Shown here: positions 11,986 through 24,370 of the stretch, in pieces
Numbering within the stretch: position 1 is the first letter of the stretch
Layout of the letters: each line of letters begins with the position of its first letter
NCBI GenBank assembly: GCA_910591455.2
Contig: OU342816.1
Span: 19,415,702-19,479,701, forward strand
Origin: Pholis gunnellus
Taxonomy: Eukaryota > Chordata > Actinopteri > Perciformes > Pholidae
Direction: 5' to 3'
DNA length: 64,000 nucleotides
Notes under the pieces: model-generated
Seen by the model: the letters and a program-made list of their open reading frames with translations, nothing else
Database searches by the model: none
Told to the model about the DNA's origin: nothing
Made by a program: the position numbers and the translations under genes

Positions 11986-12030
11986 GAAAGATAAACAGTA
12001 AAGTCTACCTCCACTATGTTGCAATCAACT

Positions 12031-14322
12031 ATTTTTTTTCACTTGTCCCCCTAAAAATCAAGTGCTCATCTCAGGTAACTACTGAGAGGTAAGTCTGATG
12101 TCAGACTGGACACGGAAGGTTTCTTGAGACAGTTGATAGTATTTGATGGTAACATTATCTATTGAGACTCTAGTAGAGTCTCTTCCAATACAAGGTAGTG
12201 AGACAACAAGCCAGGGCAGATTTTCAAGAACTGTCCAAATGTTCCTGAGACAGAAGGGCACTTTGATATCAGTCGATCTACAGAAGAAGAGACATTTTAA
12301 AGAATCTCTTTGATGACTGAAAGTCTAGACAGTTCCTCTGACCCAATTAAAGAGACTGAAAAGTGCTGTTTTTTCAACTGTGTAATGAATATTCATGCAT
12401 TTGATATGATGAATGGAATTTTCTGTGGAGCCTTTAGATGACAATTAAGTTTGAATGAAGTTTCTTCACCCTAATCTTGGAGATGTCATTCAATGTTTGG
12501 GTCTGTAACTCTTTTATGAAGTTTTTGATTAGCAAGTTTCTTAATGGAAAGTACATTGCCCCTTTATATTACAGCACCACTTATATAAAGCTGGTGCATT
12601 GACAGGACCAAAAGCATTGTTGTTATGAGACAACAAAAACATTATGTAATAAGGTCTGCAAACCTCAGCTGGTGCAAGGTAGTGGGTATGATGTAACAAT
12701 CATACATTAGAATAAATGCTATCATAGTTTAAAGGTGCAAGATCCGAGATTGGGGGCATTCTTCTGTACACCTAGAAATACAGTAAGTCAACACAGAAAC
12801 TAAGAAATAAACATCCCACAAAACTGAGCTGAAACAGTATAAATTAGCCCACTGATAGCTGGAATAGATTCAAATTGATGAAACTGTTGCCGTATTGTCA
12901 GAGCACTCAGGTCACTAGTCACTTATCAATTTGTTTTGCCTCAGCCCAACAAATAGATTCACCAAATAAAGCTCATTTTCCTCAGCTGGGAGGAAATACA
13001 TTCCTTCTCATCCTGACAACAAAATAAACCACCCTGTCATCAAAATCCACAGAACTCAAAAGGCTTCATTCCAAAAATAGTATGTCAAGATGAGTTAGAG
13101 TAATATCCCTTTAAATGTAACATTTGTTCACCTCATGAACTTCAGGGTACAGTTCAGAATGATAAATGCACAGATGCAGTATTTTTATAAAGTCAGAATC
13201 CATCTAACGTATGTACAATGTGTTGTGTTCAACTCAGTCTTTGCTGCCTGGCTTATGCAAAAACTGCCCTAAGGAATTACGAAAGGTTTTGGCTTTATTA
13301 TTCACAATGAAGTGCATTTGTGAGACTGAAAATGATTCCGGTGTCCTCATCGTTGCTGTTGGTGGCACTGTTGTTATCCATATCCCCAGTAACCCACAGT
13401 GGCTTTAAAAGCCAATCTTTGTGTTTTCACATGGTAATCAAGGCCTCCCATTGTGTGGATTAGAAGACAGAGGAGGAATAATGACAACAGGGAGTGGATG
13501 AAAAAAAAATTATATATTATATATAATATATATTTTCCCCATGGGAAGAAAGTTATACGATGGAAGTTCACTGTTGATCCGACACCGAACATAAACCAGT
13601 AACTGCTTCTGCAAACGTCATTAAATTGGTGTTTATTACTCACAAAAGTCACCCCTGCCTGATTGACAGAAAAGTAATTGCTGCAAAAAAAATGCATGTG
13701 TTTTTACAAGCGGACATTACCATGGAAAGAGGGTGGCAATCAATAAAAATTGCAGCAGTTCGAATCAATAGCATCTTCCCTGAGTCAAACTCTCCAATCG
13801 GTGGTGCTTGATTCCGTCAGCGAGGGAGGGGTTACACTTCCTCTGGTCATAGACAAACCATAATTCTTGCCTCCCTGCTGCTTTTACAATTACACCGGCT
13901 GTATTAAAGCAATTTTTCATTCAAAAGTCCCAAGGCTGAAAGTAAACAAATAGGCTGAGCACAGAATGGGTGGACCTGGGCCTGTTCACGACTCCCTTAC
14001 ACACTCATACTCACATTACAGATCCAATCAGGTCCTCCTTTCCACGAGGGAACCAACCCACCAGGAAATTACAACCAAAAAAAGTCAATAATTATCTAAC
14101 AGATGTATACATGTGAGATTGTTGAAGACAAGCGGCAGAGTAAAACCTAAACTATGCATTTACCCGCCGCAACGCTGGTGTTGTTATCACCTTGTGAGTG
14201 TGTGTGTGTGATCATGGCAAAACCACAGAGAAGGTTTGGAGTACTTTGCCAGGTGTTTATATGTCTGTCTGTGGACATATTTTATCACTGTGATAGCTTC
14301 ACTATCGTGCAAGTCACAAAAC
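12031..14322. other. unassigned intronic DNA
   Basis: No recognisable gene. An A/T-rich imperfect tract (aaaa then tatatatta repeats) lies at about 13501-13536. Open frames at 13211-13408 and 13374-13697 have no motif or splice support. Confidence 0.4.
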
Positions 14323-15670
14323 TTAAAACCCTTTGGACCCGAAGATGCCAAAAAGGTCTCCATTCTGTTCCGAGGCTCTGTTCCAAATGTCGTAGAATGG
14401 ACTTTTCATACAAAAATATTATTAATGCTTCATACCAAATTAACGAAGAGATTCTGTTCAACACTATCCTGCAAGCCAGTGTACACACTCCAAACACAAT
14501 TCTACACAAACTCAAATAAGCAACTAAAAGAATGTCCACAACACTCTTTTTTCGCCATGGCTGAGCCGACCACACATTCCGGTAGGCGCTAATAAGAAGA
14601 AGCTAAATGCTAACACGGAAAACCGAAATAGCAGAAAACACGCCAATAACACACTGAATCCAAAGATATCTTCACTATTTATCTAAGTGAAACCACCACA
14701 GAGCTGTGAGCAAACAAGCACCAGAACAACAAACCGCTTCACCGCTAATATTTCATAAACTCCTTACCTTTGTGCTGTTTTGATGTAAACAAAGGCATAT
14801 TTCCCCGGGTCCTACTGTTCTATCAACAACCTATGGCGGCTCTGAACTGTTTCCTGAAGAAATTGGGATCAATCTAACTTAGGGTAACTAACATTTGACC
14901 TATTTCAGTTTTGGCCAATGGGTTTGACCCATGGGGGCGGATCAAGGTTTTCGATTATTTTATTGGCTTAAAATTCTGTCAAACAACTCAAAGATCATAT
15001 CATACACTCCTCAGACTCTTCCGGTTCAAATCTTATGTCACATGCGCAAATCGGCCAATCACAGGCTTTAGTAAGGTTCCAATACATCACGTAAAACTGA
15101 AATTCAGACGAAAATTAGTTTTACAGGTTTTTATATAGCACAGGCTCTCAAAATGATGCCAAACTGCTGTATTAGATATATTGAACACTATTAGTGATAC
15201 AAGAAGTGAAATATATAGTTAGATAGTATATAAAAGTACAATAAAATAGCTATATCGGCTGATTTCAAAATCAGAATTGACGTTGGCTGACCTCAGCTGA
15301 CCTTGATTTCTCAGGCATACTTCACTTTATCAAAGCCAATTTTTTGGGACTGCTGACATGTTGTGATATGATTTGGGAGAGTTTAGGCCTGCTCTGCATC
15401 ATTTCAAATCAATAAATGTGCTTTTTAGGCAAAAAAAAAAAGGCAAACCTGAAAATGTTCAATTTGAGCTGTGTTTAACATTCGGCCAGCATTTACCAGT
15501 AACATATATATACTGATATGTACACATCTTAACAAAGCTCACATTTATTTGTGTTATTTTGCCATTTAAATCATTCAAATAGACCTTGTAGTTAGAGATT
15601 TACACTCTGGAGTATGGGTAAGACATTTTCGAGCAGAGTGCTAAAAATAGGCCTAGGGTTCAAGAGGTGT
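14323..15670 (-). mobile_element. TTAA-flanked piggyBac-like non-autonomous element, copy 1
   Basis: About 1.35 kb, homologous in reverse orientation to the copies at 43191-44543 and 53190-55010. Shared landmarks are gttttggccaatgggtttga (near 14912), ctctcaaaatgatgccaaac (near 15149) and caaatagaccttgtagttag (near 15576). The left edge carries TTAAAACC. The right edge (gggttcaagagg, 15657-15668) has lost the TTAA. There is no coding capacity of its own. Confidence 0.55.
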
Positions 15671-15729
15671 GGTTGAGATGAAAATTAAGGCTGTTTTCTC
15701 TAACCAAGTAAGGGGATAGGCCTGACACC

Positions 15730-16250
15730 ACTGTGCCGTGAGAGAATGCCAGGTGTGCCGTGGGAAAATGTCCAATTACACTTTATCGGTCAAAAAAAAC
15801 ATTATTTAGTTGCTGCAAATAATTTGCCATTGTTGAGCGTCTGAGCTGCAATATAGTGGCTGGATAAGTAATTAAATACTCTTCCATGCCAGTGGGTGGC
15901 AGTAGGTAGCACAATAATGACCTTGTTAATTTAAGACAGAATTAAATGATGAGCGGGAGAGGTGGAGGTGACAAGACAAACAGCAATGGAGAAATATTTG
16001 AAAAGGAAAAATCTCTGAACTGGGCCCTGTACAAAGTTCTAACTCAGATGAAAAGCCTTGTATAAGTGGTGGTCAAAAGAAATAAAAAACCGTGAGCTCG
16101 AGGCAATACAGCAAAAGTCATCCTTCGTTTGGATTTACTTTCACCGGGGATCGGTATGTATATATGCTGTATTGTGCTACAATGTGTCATTCTGTAACTT
16201 TTTTGGTTGTTGGTGTGCCGCGGCTCAGAAAAGGTTGAAAAACACTGGTC
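15730..16250 (+). mobile_element. hAT (ZBED/Charlie-like) remnant
   Basis: The right end reads aaaaggttgaaaaacactgg (about 16229-16248) next to gtgtgccgcgg, and the left part holds a second gtgtgccgtgggaaaatgtc stretch. Both are hallmarks of common fish hAT ends. A short degraded coding piece at 15986-16140 starts MEKYLKRKNL and runs into FVWIYFHRG, resembling the N-terminus of ZBED-type hAT transposases. The left boundary is unclear, and no target duplication was identified. Confidence 0.5.
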
Positions 16251-16327
16251 TAGAGCATGCTGTAAGCCTTTGAATATCATGCTTCATTATTTAAGTGTAT
16301 GTTAAATCAGATGCAGGTATCCTAAAC

Positions 16328-17121
16328 CAGTGGTAGGCCATCAGGGCCAGCAAAGCCTTCTCTGCTGGCCTAAACAGATTCACGGAGTTATAGCTATTTC
16401 ATCATTTAATAATGTTTCATAAACACACTACATGTATTCTAATTATTTTTCCCATTAGCTTATTTTCTCATTGCACCGCTCCTGTCTTCCTCAGTTGCTC
16501 TGCTTCCAGTGCAGCTTGTTTTAAGTAGAGCTTTTATCCAATCAGATTTCACCTCTATGTCTCTAAGAAGAGAGAACCGAGCCCGCTAGGAAGCCTTTGC
16601 AGTTTAAGTAAGTGGGACGATATTGTTGATTGTCATAGTCTTCAACCAATCAGATCTTTAGTTTGACATGTTGGGCGTATTCTTTGATGTGCCAGAGCTT
16701 TCTAGGTGGCCTACAAGTACGTCAGCATTAACGTGCAGCTCAGCAATAACGTGCGGCGTGATTGGTCAGTGGGCTAGCATCACTCTTGTGAAACTGAAGC
16801 TAGCTAACAGAAGTTAGTATTAGTAGTAAGAGTTCAAGTTGAAAGATCTAACAGCGTCGGAGAAGCGTTGCACATTTTATGGTTAAGAATGCGTTTTATT
16901 TGCAACTGGAGTCCAGCCTATTCTTGCTCCACCGAAAGAACATTATATTTGTTCGGTTTGTCAGCCTCGTACCGAACGGTTTAATACGAATACGTGTATT
17001 GTTACACCCCTAGAAACAAATAATAACCTGTAGCTGTGGCGTCATAATGAGGTTATTAGGAGGTGGTTCAACTGTAGGACAGCACTGAAGGCCCAGGTAT
17101 AAAATGTACGGCCCACCACTG
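16328..17121. mobile_element. non-autonomous hAT element, family C copy 1
   Basis: A 794-bp element with inverted ends CAGTGGTAGGCC and GGCCCACCACTG, flanked by a perfect 8-bp duplication TCCTAAAC (16320-16327 and 17122-17129), the hAT signature. There is no transposase frame. A second, much larger copy in inverse orientation occupies 47673-52705. Confidence 0.85.
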
Positions 17122-17129
17122 TCCTAAAC

Positions 17130-20101
17130 ACATAACCTGGTAAACTCTTTACCAAATAGCAATACATGATCATTAACAGAGACAAATTAACACCAGATAA
17201 CAGTAACACCACAACAAGCACATGGGATTCACTGGCAAGCAAATGGGTCACAAACACACATGGGGTTATAGTAACAAATTGTGGGCAGGGCTCAAGACTA
17301 ACAGCGTCCCAATAGAAAATGTGTTTGGGTCAAACAGAGATCTTACCCGGAATGCCTCGGGAAGGAAAGGAATTAAAGAATGTATTTATGTATGTGTCAC
17401 GATTCGGCTTTGCCTTCTGTCTTCTGTGTCTTTGTGTAACTAGATGATAATAACAAAGGAAGGAAACAACATTTTGGTACAGGACGGTTTGCATTCACTT
17501 CGGGATAGTTGAAAAAAAAACTTTGTGAAGAATGTTAGTCTGGAGCCCTGTGTGTGGGTATGAGGGGAGGGCAGCTAGCTACAAGAGAAGGAAAGACTGC
17601 TTCTTCAGGCAATGGACTGAAGACAACACCAAAACAAAATGCATGCAGAACCGAGGGTACATCAATCATCTGGGTACAAGGACCCAGAAATAAGGAAATA
17701 GTTTTAAATTGCACCAAAAAATATAGAGGATTGAGATTCCCCAGAGGTCAAATAAAATTTTAATAAAATAAAACTTGCCATGTAGTTTGCTGTGGTCACA
17801 CCGGGGTATGCAAGATCAAAACGGGTAACCAGTGCAGGCTGCAGGTAAGAAAATGACAAGACAAGATCACTAGCCAGTATACTTGGGTAAAGAGAGGAGG
17901 GGGGGATAAAAAAAACATTAGTAATTGTTACTCTGTTACATGTTGAGCGGGAGGAGGGAAACATGTTCAAGGGGGTTAAGATTGGATGAGGATGATGAGA
18001 GGCAGTGGATCGCTCTGGCTGCCTGCATTATTTCTGTCAATGAGGAAGAGCCTCTTACCCAGTGACAGACTGGCTGCACATGTGCAAAATCTAATTCACA
18101 GATGTTCCCTACTGCACTAATGACTCAAACTGATTAAAGAACAAATAAGTATTAGAAAACAGAACAGTAAACATATACCAACATTGACTACCAACTGCCA
18201 ACAACACTTTGCACCATACGTATATATAGCATTTGATTTAGCTGTTTGAGCCATTTCACTGCTGTGTGTTACATTTACATGATGACTCTTTAACTTTGGA
18301 GATATTTTACAATGTATGTAAATGAGTCAGATGTCAACAGATATCGCTTCATGACACAACACAGGCAGAGGGTGTAATCAGAGCTAAAGCACTCAGAGCT
18401 CCAGACAGTAGATGGTGACAGAGTACAACATTGAGGATTATAAAATCTGGTTTCACATTCAGACAAAAGCATTAACATAATCATTTAGCAACACACTACG
18501 AGAGAAGTGCTTTGTTCAATCACATGTGAACTACTGAGTTCCTGCTGTAATGCTGCTGGCTATTCAAGAAGTCTTCACAAAATCAAAGTCAAGGCCAAGC
18601 GTCCCTTCAAATGCAATCAAACCAACATCATTTAATACACAATGATTTCAATTATGATCACTTCTAATAACCATTTGGAGCCCATTTAAAAAAAACAGTG
18701 GTAGCAGATGAAATGTTGAAGGGCCAGTGTGCAACACTTCTGGGGATCTATTAGCAGAAATGGAATCTCATTTTCAATACTATGTTTTCATTGTTTAAAG
18801 TGTATAATCACCGGAAAATAAGAATAGTTGTGTTTTTGGAGAATGAGCAAGGACTACATAGGGAGCTGGTCCTCTTCACGCAGTCTGCCATGTTGCACCA
18901 CCGTGTTTCTACAGTAGGCCAGTAGACCTCTGAGCAAGGCAAAAGTTGTTCACGGCTCACGTTACCATAGTCTTGGAAAGGGAGGAGTGAGTGGGGGGAT
19001 TATCAGTTGGTTGTAAAATGCAAACAACTAAATTCCACCAAATCCTACAATCGGTAGTCAAGGGAAAATGTAATCAAAGGAAAAATGAAATCTAATCTAA
19101 AGACGTTAAAGAATTGTAAAGGTACTGTAATACTGTTTCCACTTACTGTAGTGAGACTTCCCTTCATAACAATATATGCTTTGAACACTAACCGTAGGAA
19201 GAATTATACTACTGCATATGTGCCACAACATATCAGATTATTTCTCATGGTATATAAATTCATGCCCATGTCTCCTCTGACTGTTGTTAATGGTATCTAT
19301 TCAGGACTGACTTTTTTTAAAACCCTCACTAAATGTCTTATTAACTAATATAAAACTGCACAGGCATATATATATATATATATGCAGGCAATTTATTTGT
19401 TCACTGAAACAACAAATGGTTTGCCAAGGATGTGAAACACTGCCTGAAATGAACTTCTCTTCATTTGCAACATTGCCCTCTGCTGGCTCAAACCTGAATA
19501 GAAACACAACCACTTCACAAAAGTCCATCTGTCAGCTTTCTTATTGACCTTGTACTATGTACATGAAACGTGTGTTTTTTCCTTCAACTTTGGACTTTAC
19601 ATGGAGATGAGCTCCTTTTTGGGCTGAGAGTCACTGAGATGTTAGAGGCTGGACTCCAGGTCAGGATGCACCGGCTCTTCATGAATCAAGACAATGCAGA
19701 GGGGAAATGTGTGCAGAGAGGAGGCATGTGGAGACAGTATTTAATAATTTATCTTCCGATGAAGATAAAAACTACTTCTGTGGAACAGAAAAGCACATCA
19801 AAATAGGGAAGTAAAAAGTAGGAGGAAAACCTTCATCCAAAAAGTAGACTCTCCACATTGTTCCATACATCTGCCAATCAAAACGGACACAGTAATTCTA
19901 TATAAAATGAACTATGAACAGCACTGAGCAGTCTGTGGTCATATTAAAGAGACAAAACGGAGGACGGAGAGAGACTAAGACAAGGCCATGTTGGCAGTCG
20001 GTCATAGTGCTGAATTGTGATGAAGGCCGGAGGGTCATGGTTTCTATGCCAGGTGCAAAAGCTCAGACTTGGAATGGAGGGAGAGAGGGTGTGGTGCTAA
20101 C
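17130..20101. other. dlg2 intron, no bounded elements recognised
   Basis: Unassigned intronic sequence with a short (TA)n tract at 19366-19383. Open frames at 17222-17443, 17554-17763 and 19085-19348 carry no recognisable domain. Confidence 0.45.
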
Positions 20102-20266
20102 CTTGAGAGGAGAGATGTGGGAATGGGACACATAGCCGTGCACATTCTCGATCTCAGACAGGTTCTTCTCGGACACGTGCACAAGCTCAGGGCCGTGCAC
20201 CTCGTTGGTGAGCCGCGGGAATCCCTGGTCAAGAGGCGGAGAGTCGTCTTCTTGGTAGTGGTACTG
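20102..20266 (-). CDS. dlg2: dlg2 common N-terminal exon preceding the PDZ1 region
   Basis: This 165-bp exon codes for 55 residues, starting QYHYQEDDSPPLDQ and containing GPELVHVSEKNLSEIENVHG and ending SHISPLK. This is the conserved segment between the variable N-termini and the first PDZ domain of Dlg1/Dlg2-type MAGUKs. On the minus strand it is preceded by a long pyrimidine tract and CAG (acceptor, 20267-20268) and followed by CTCAAG/GTTAGC (donor, 20101). Both ends are phase 0. The YQ-DED-like start matches the residues that follow the short alternative first exons in mammals. PRLT, HGYV and SPLK favour dlg2 over dlg1, and the dlg2-specific first exon 14 kb upstream settles it. No PDZ exon was recognised between 1 and 20101, so the next exon probably lies outside the window. 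Confidence 0.9.
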
Positions 20267-22479
20267 CTGAGAGCGGAACGAGAGAAAGAGAAAAGGGGGG
20301 ACATGGAGAGACAAAGAGAGAGGACACCGACAAGTGATGAGACCCAAAAACAAAAACCATTCATCTTGATGAAGTTTGTACATTAAACTGGCAAATTCAT
20401 GATCATACCGTCATTTTCAATGTTTCCTTTTCTTGGTGTGATTATTGTACAATGCTTAAATATTCTAAATTATGAAAAGAATGATGTTGAAATGTATATG
20501 TTTTCTTAGACATCAACATGGCTGAACTATTAGGCACCCAGAGCAGCACAAGAGATTCACAATACAGTCATGAGGTATTAATTAAAGTGTGTTGCATACC
20601 ATTATTTATGAATATGAAATATTCATTACATATGGGGAGTGTCTCAGATTTAGAATATATATTTATCTCACTAGGTTCTTTTAAAAATATAATAAAAAAA
20701 TGTGTTTTCTACAAGACAAGGAATTTCAAGCTATAACTTCTACTAATCTTTATGTTCTCTTTGAGAAACTAGATTTGGTTTAAAATCACTTACTCACTTG
20801 AAGCAGGCATTTCTTTTACTGACCTTACACAACAATCTAATACAACAACGCCATAAACGGTGGCTTCAAAAGGACCATGTGGTTATATACCAGTCGGACA
20901 CAGTGTCAACTAAACCATACTAACTCTTACATCATAAGCTTTTTATTGCATTTATCCTGCTCACTGCAGTTCATCACACGTTGGGAAACATACTTTCATA
21001 GACAGTACACAAGCAGTACATGTAAAGAAATGTTGATAGTATGTTGTGGGATTCTTTTTATGAAAATGATTTTGTTCTCACACCAGTGTACTGTCTCCCA
21101 CCCCTCTTGGTGTGAGTGTTTAAGGGACATTTATGACTCATCCCAACTAATCCATCTAGAAACTGAAATTAGATTTTTGTTATATTTTCTTTGATTTGCA
21201 CTGAAATTTGATGATACCCAACTTTTAGCAACAAGAACAACAGATTCATATGACACAAAATGGATCCCTGGTTAACATGCAAATACAGTGTTGACAGAGA
21301 TGGTCATGAGAGTCAACAATAGCTCTGAAGTGTGACACAAGATGCCGTGAATTAGAAGTCACATTTCACATCAGAGGGCATCAACATGATGAAATCTAAT
21401 TTTAACAACATGAGTGGTGAAAACTGAGAGATGAATCATTACTCGTCACATATCATCTCAGCAGAGTAAATACTGTGGTTGATCGCCAGAATGATACTGT
21501 GGCTTTGGATGGGGTGACAAATACTACTCCCCTCCTCCTCTCTCTCACCCAAGGAGCGTTCATCAAGGCAGGGTTCATGCAGGGTGGGGGCTGGCCTTTG
21601 TGGGGTGACCCCTGTACTGCTGGTGGCCTGTTCTGGAGAAAGCAACAGAACCATGTAACCACTTTCTGGCCGAGAAATGAAGTACAGAAACAATCAGTCA
21701 CGTCCAAGATTCCAAGCATTCAACCAGTTCACCCATACAGGAGCAAAATGGCAGCAGGAGGCTGAGAAGCTCAGAGGTACTGTACAAACACAACAGATGT
21801 CAGCACAGGCTGGACAGATGTGGCTATAGGGTGACTACAAACTACAACACACAAAGGTAAGCAATGGGAAGACTTAGAGCAACAATCCCATCATCCCGTG
21901 GCACGGTCACACAAGTTAAAGTAAAATGAAATGGTTGGCTAATAGATCTGTGATAAAGAGTGCACTTTAGCATGTCACAATTCTCAGCAACAAAAAAAAC
22001 AGATCCACTCTTTCTCTATAGGAAGAAGATTTAGGCATGGTTCTATCACTTTAGGCCAGACTCACATCCTTAAATGTGAATTTGGAGAAGGCCCCTGGTA
22101 TCAAGGCAACATTTGACCAAATCGACTAGAAAAGAGGAAGAGCATGCCTCTCAAAGTCAAGAGAATAACAGAGCAGTACCTAGAAGATACAACAGAGTAA
22201 AAATAGAAATGCATTCTGTAATTGTGCTATAGCTGTATTATCATGCATGCATTATCTACTGTATAATCCTGTAAGACGTAAGAGAAATAAGGAACTTCCC
22301 TTTGTGTTCATTGTAAACAATAAAAAGCTTTAATTAAACGTGACCCTGCAAAGGCTAAAGTGAGCACAGTTAAAAGATGGACAGATGGATAAATGTGATA
22401 TACACGACTAGTCATGTGATCATGCCTAGGTTCTCTTGAGTGAGAAATTTACCACTGGAGGTCATTTTACCAGTACAGT
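20267..22479. other. dlg2 intron upstream of the common exon
   Basis: The sequence immediately right of the exon reads on the minus strand as a pyrimidine-rich acceptor tract. Apart from the candidate cassette exon, no gene or bounded repeat is recognised. Confidence 0.5.
21549..21632 (-). other. candidate in-frame cassette exon of dlg2
   Basis: An 84-bp open stretch on the minus strand lies between the two recognised dlg2 exons. It is preceded by TTTCTCCAG and followed by TTGG/GTGAGA, so both splice signals are good. It is 28 codons long, phase 0 at both ends, and would read from NRPPAVQGSPHKGQPPP to MNAPW, a proline-rich insert, without disturbing the frame. I do not recognise this peptide in known Dlg2 isoforms. 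A second frame is also open, so the coding reading is an inference from splice signals and length only. Confidence 0.3.
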
Positions 22480-22533
22480 ACTGTTTCTACTGTTTCTACT
22501 GTACCTACGTACAGTAGAAACAGTAGAAACAGT
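22480..22533. repeat. perfect 25-bp inverted repeat with 4-nt loop
   Basis: The arms 22480-22504 and 22509-22533 are exact reverse complements separated by CTAC. Each arm is built from repeated TGTTTCTAC units. The structure would form a tight hairpin or cruciform. Flanks continue as ordinary unique sequence. Confidence 0.9.
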
Positions 22534-24370
22534 TACTTTGCAGTTACACAGCCCCTACTGGACAATCTAGATATTACAAAAAATAGATTTGGGCAGAGGC
22601 AGGAAGAAGTGGAGCAAAGGGGCCATACTGGTTTAGTGAAAGTATCCACCAGGGCAACATTTCCTGCTAGCAAACAAATCGGCCACCAGCTCACCAAAAA
22701 CACTGCCACATTGATGCAACTCTGTCAAGAAGAGAGTTAGAGCTTTCTATCATCTGGATACTGATTGATGTGTCAGGCTCTCAGGAAACAAAAAATGACT
22801 TTCAGCCTTCCTGCAAAAGCTGAGGAACCTTGCTCCCCCTGCATATTCAGGTAGGCCACCACAGTGATGCTGTCCAACCATAGCATGTTTGCTGGTAACT
22901 GAGGTAAAAATGGAGCAGAGATTTCTTTAAAAAAAAGAAAATAATTCAAAACGTCAAACTGATCACTAAAGGTTTCCCTATTGGAATATCATTTTCCAGG
23001 TTTACTTACTTTTGTGATTCACACGGTTCAGGTTTGTTTTTTTACCCCCTATACGTGTACATCTCATGATTTTTAGAAAACCTTCTCTGGAAATATAAAA
23101 ACATGTTAAGTGGGTTTAGAATTCCGATGGAGTTTGTCTGTCTAGTCTTGAATTTGACAGCTTACCATACATACACACAGACCTTTCACATTCAATGAAA
23201 ATAAAGAAATTCTCATTGAAACATGTTGGAAAACATGCAAAAAAAGTTAAGAGGAAAGAAAAAAATCCCTCAGCTGCTCGACTAACAAAACCTTAAACAC
23301 TCTACTTCTAATGTCGGCACCTCCATTCAGTCTCTGTCCGGATGGAAATCAAAGGAGCGTGTCTTTGTGCTGCGGTTATTTCGGGGGGCTATGAGGACAC
23401 AGGTAGCAGTTTCATTCAAGACACTGAATCAGATTTTCAATGCACTTTAATTGAGGCTTTCCAACAGGAGTAATCAGTGGATGGCAGGAGGCAGAGTGTT
23501 GCAAGATGTTAGAGCCGTGACAATGCAGTCGTGTATTGGATGCAGCAGGAAAGATGGAATCTTCTTTTAGAAATGAATCCATCTCTGTTAAGAGTTCCTG
23601 CAGAAACACCTGCTACCAAGAAGAACATAGTGTTTCCCTTGGTTTTGTGTTGCAGTGGTGCATAGGGACAATTTTACATTGGGGTCTGTTTGTGTTTCTT
23701 GTGTAGATTAAGATGCTGTAGTACAAATTTACTTTTAGAAAATACTGACTATTTTGGAAGAAGTATAATTTGTGACATTTACTAATAATCTGTAAGACTG
23801 CAGTTAGGCAAAGTGGTGTTTTGAGCTATATACTAAAGTCAGCATCAGAATCAGAACCAGAACCGTTTATTGCCATGGTACGTCGAACATACAAGGAATT
23901 TGACATGACGGGAGGTGCATAACATTTAACAATCAACAACAATCAACACAGTGCAAAGTAGAAACATATTAAAATGTACAGAAAAATATAAAATAAAGTG
24001 AAATATGAAATAAAGCGCACAAACAAACAGATAACAGGACTATAGACAAGTGAGATGTAAGTGTAATGTAAAAGTGTGATGCTGACATGCTCACAATTAC
24101 AATGCTAACATGCTAATGATTAGCAGCTGAAGGCCCAATTCCAATCCAGCCCCTACATCGTCTCCCTACCACTTCCACTCTGTTTGTTCTTTCTTGTTAC
24201 ATCGCAAGGCAGCTGGATTGTCACGATATCACAAGATCATTTGATATACATACACATATCACACGAAAAGCCACCTTGTCTGACTTAATCTAATGTGTTT
24301 GTCCACGGACCAATCAGTGTCCTGTGGGGAGGCAGCTGGGGGTGTGGCTTAGTGTGTGTGAGATGACATG
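22534..24370. other. dlg2 intron with a dispersed repeat tail
   Basis: Mostly unassigned. The segment from about 23848 to 24010 (agaaccgtttattgcca followed by acaaggaatttgacat) resembles the 3' end of a LINE family common in fish, with an A-rich run after it. No gene was recognised. Confidence 0.4.

Larger units (their letters stand above)
5050..12030 (-). mobile_element. L2/CR1-type LINE, nearly full length, decayed and interrupted twice
   Basis: This is a non-LTR retrotransposon on the minus strand. In transcription order it shows ORF1 (about 11990 to 10430), an endonuclease domain (about 10380 to 8160), a reverse transcriptase (about 7650 to 5870) and a C-terminal tail with LHWLPVQQRI (5177-5581). 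Once the two inserted DNA transposons at 6314-7069 and 8292-9852 are set aside, about 4.7 kb remains, close to full length for the group. The YADD catalytic motif (NYADDTQIY, about 6020-6045) and the LDLSAAFDT motif (about 6275-6305) are visible. The RT wording and the SGNH-type ORF1 indicate the L2/CR1 assemblage. Many frameshifts and stops make it inactive. The ends are approximate, and no target duplication was identified. Confidence 0.85.

Noticed and set aside
1..20101. PDZ-domain exons of dlg2
   Set aside because: No sequence resembling the PDZ1 core was seen on the minus strand below 20102; the next exon is probably outside the window.
22480..22533. Rho-independent terminator or microRNA precursor
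   Set aside because: No U tract and a eukaryotic context; the 4-nt loop and fully paired 25-bp stem are not typical of a microRNA precursor.
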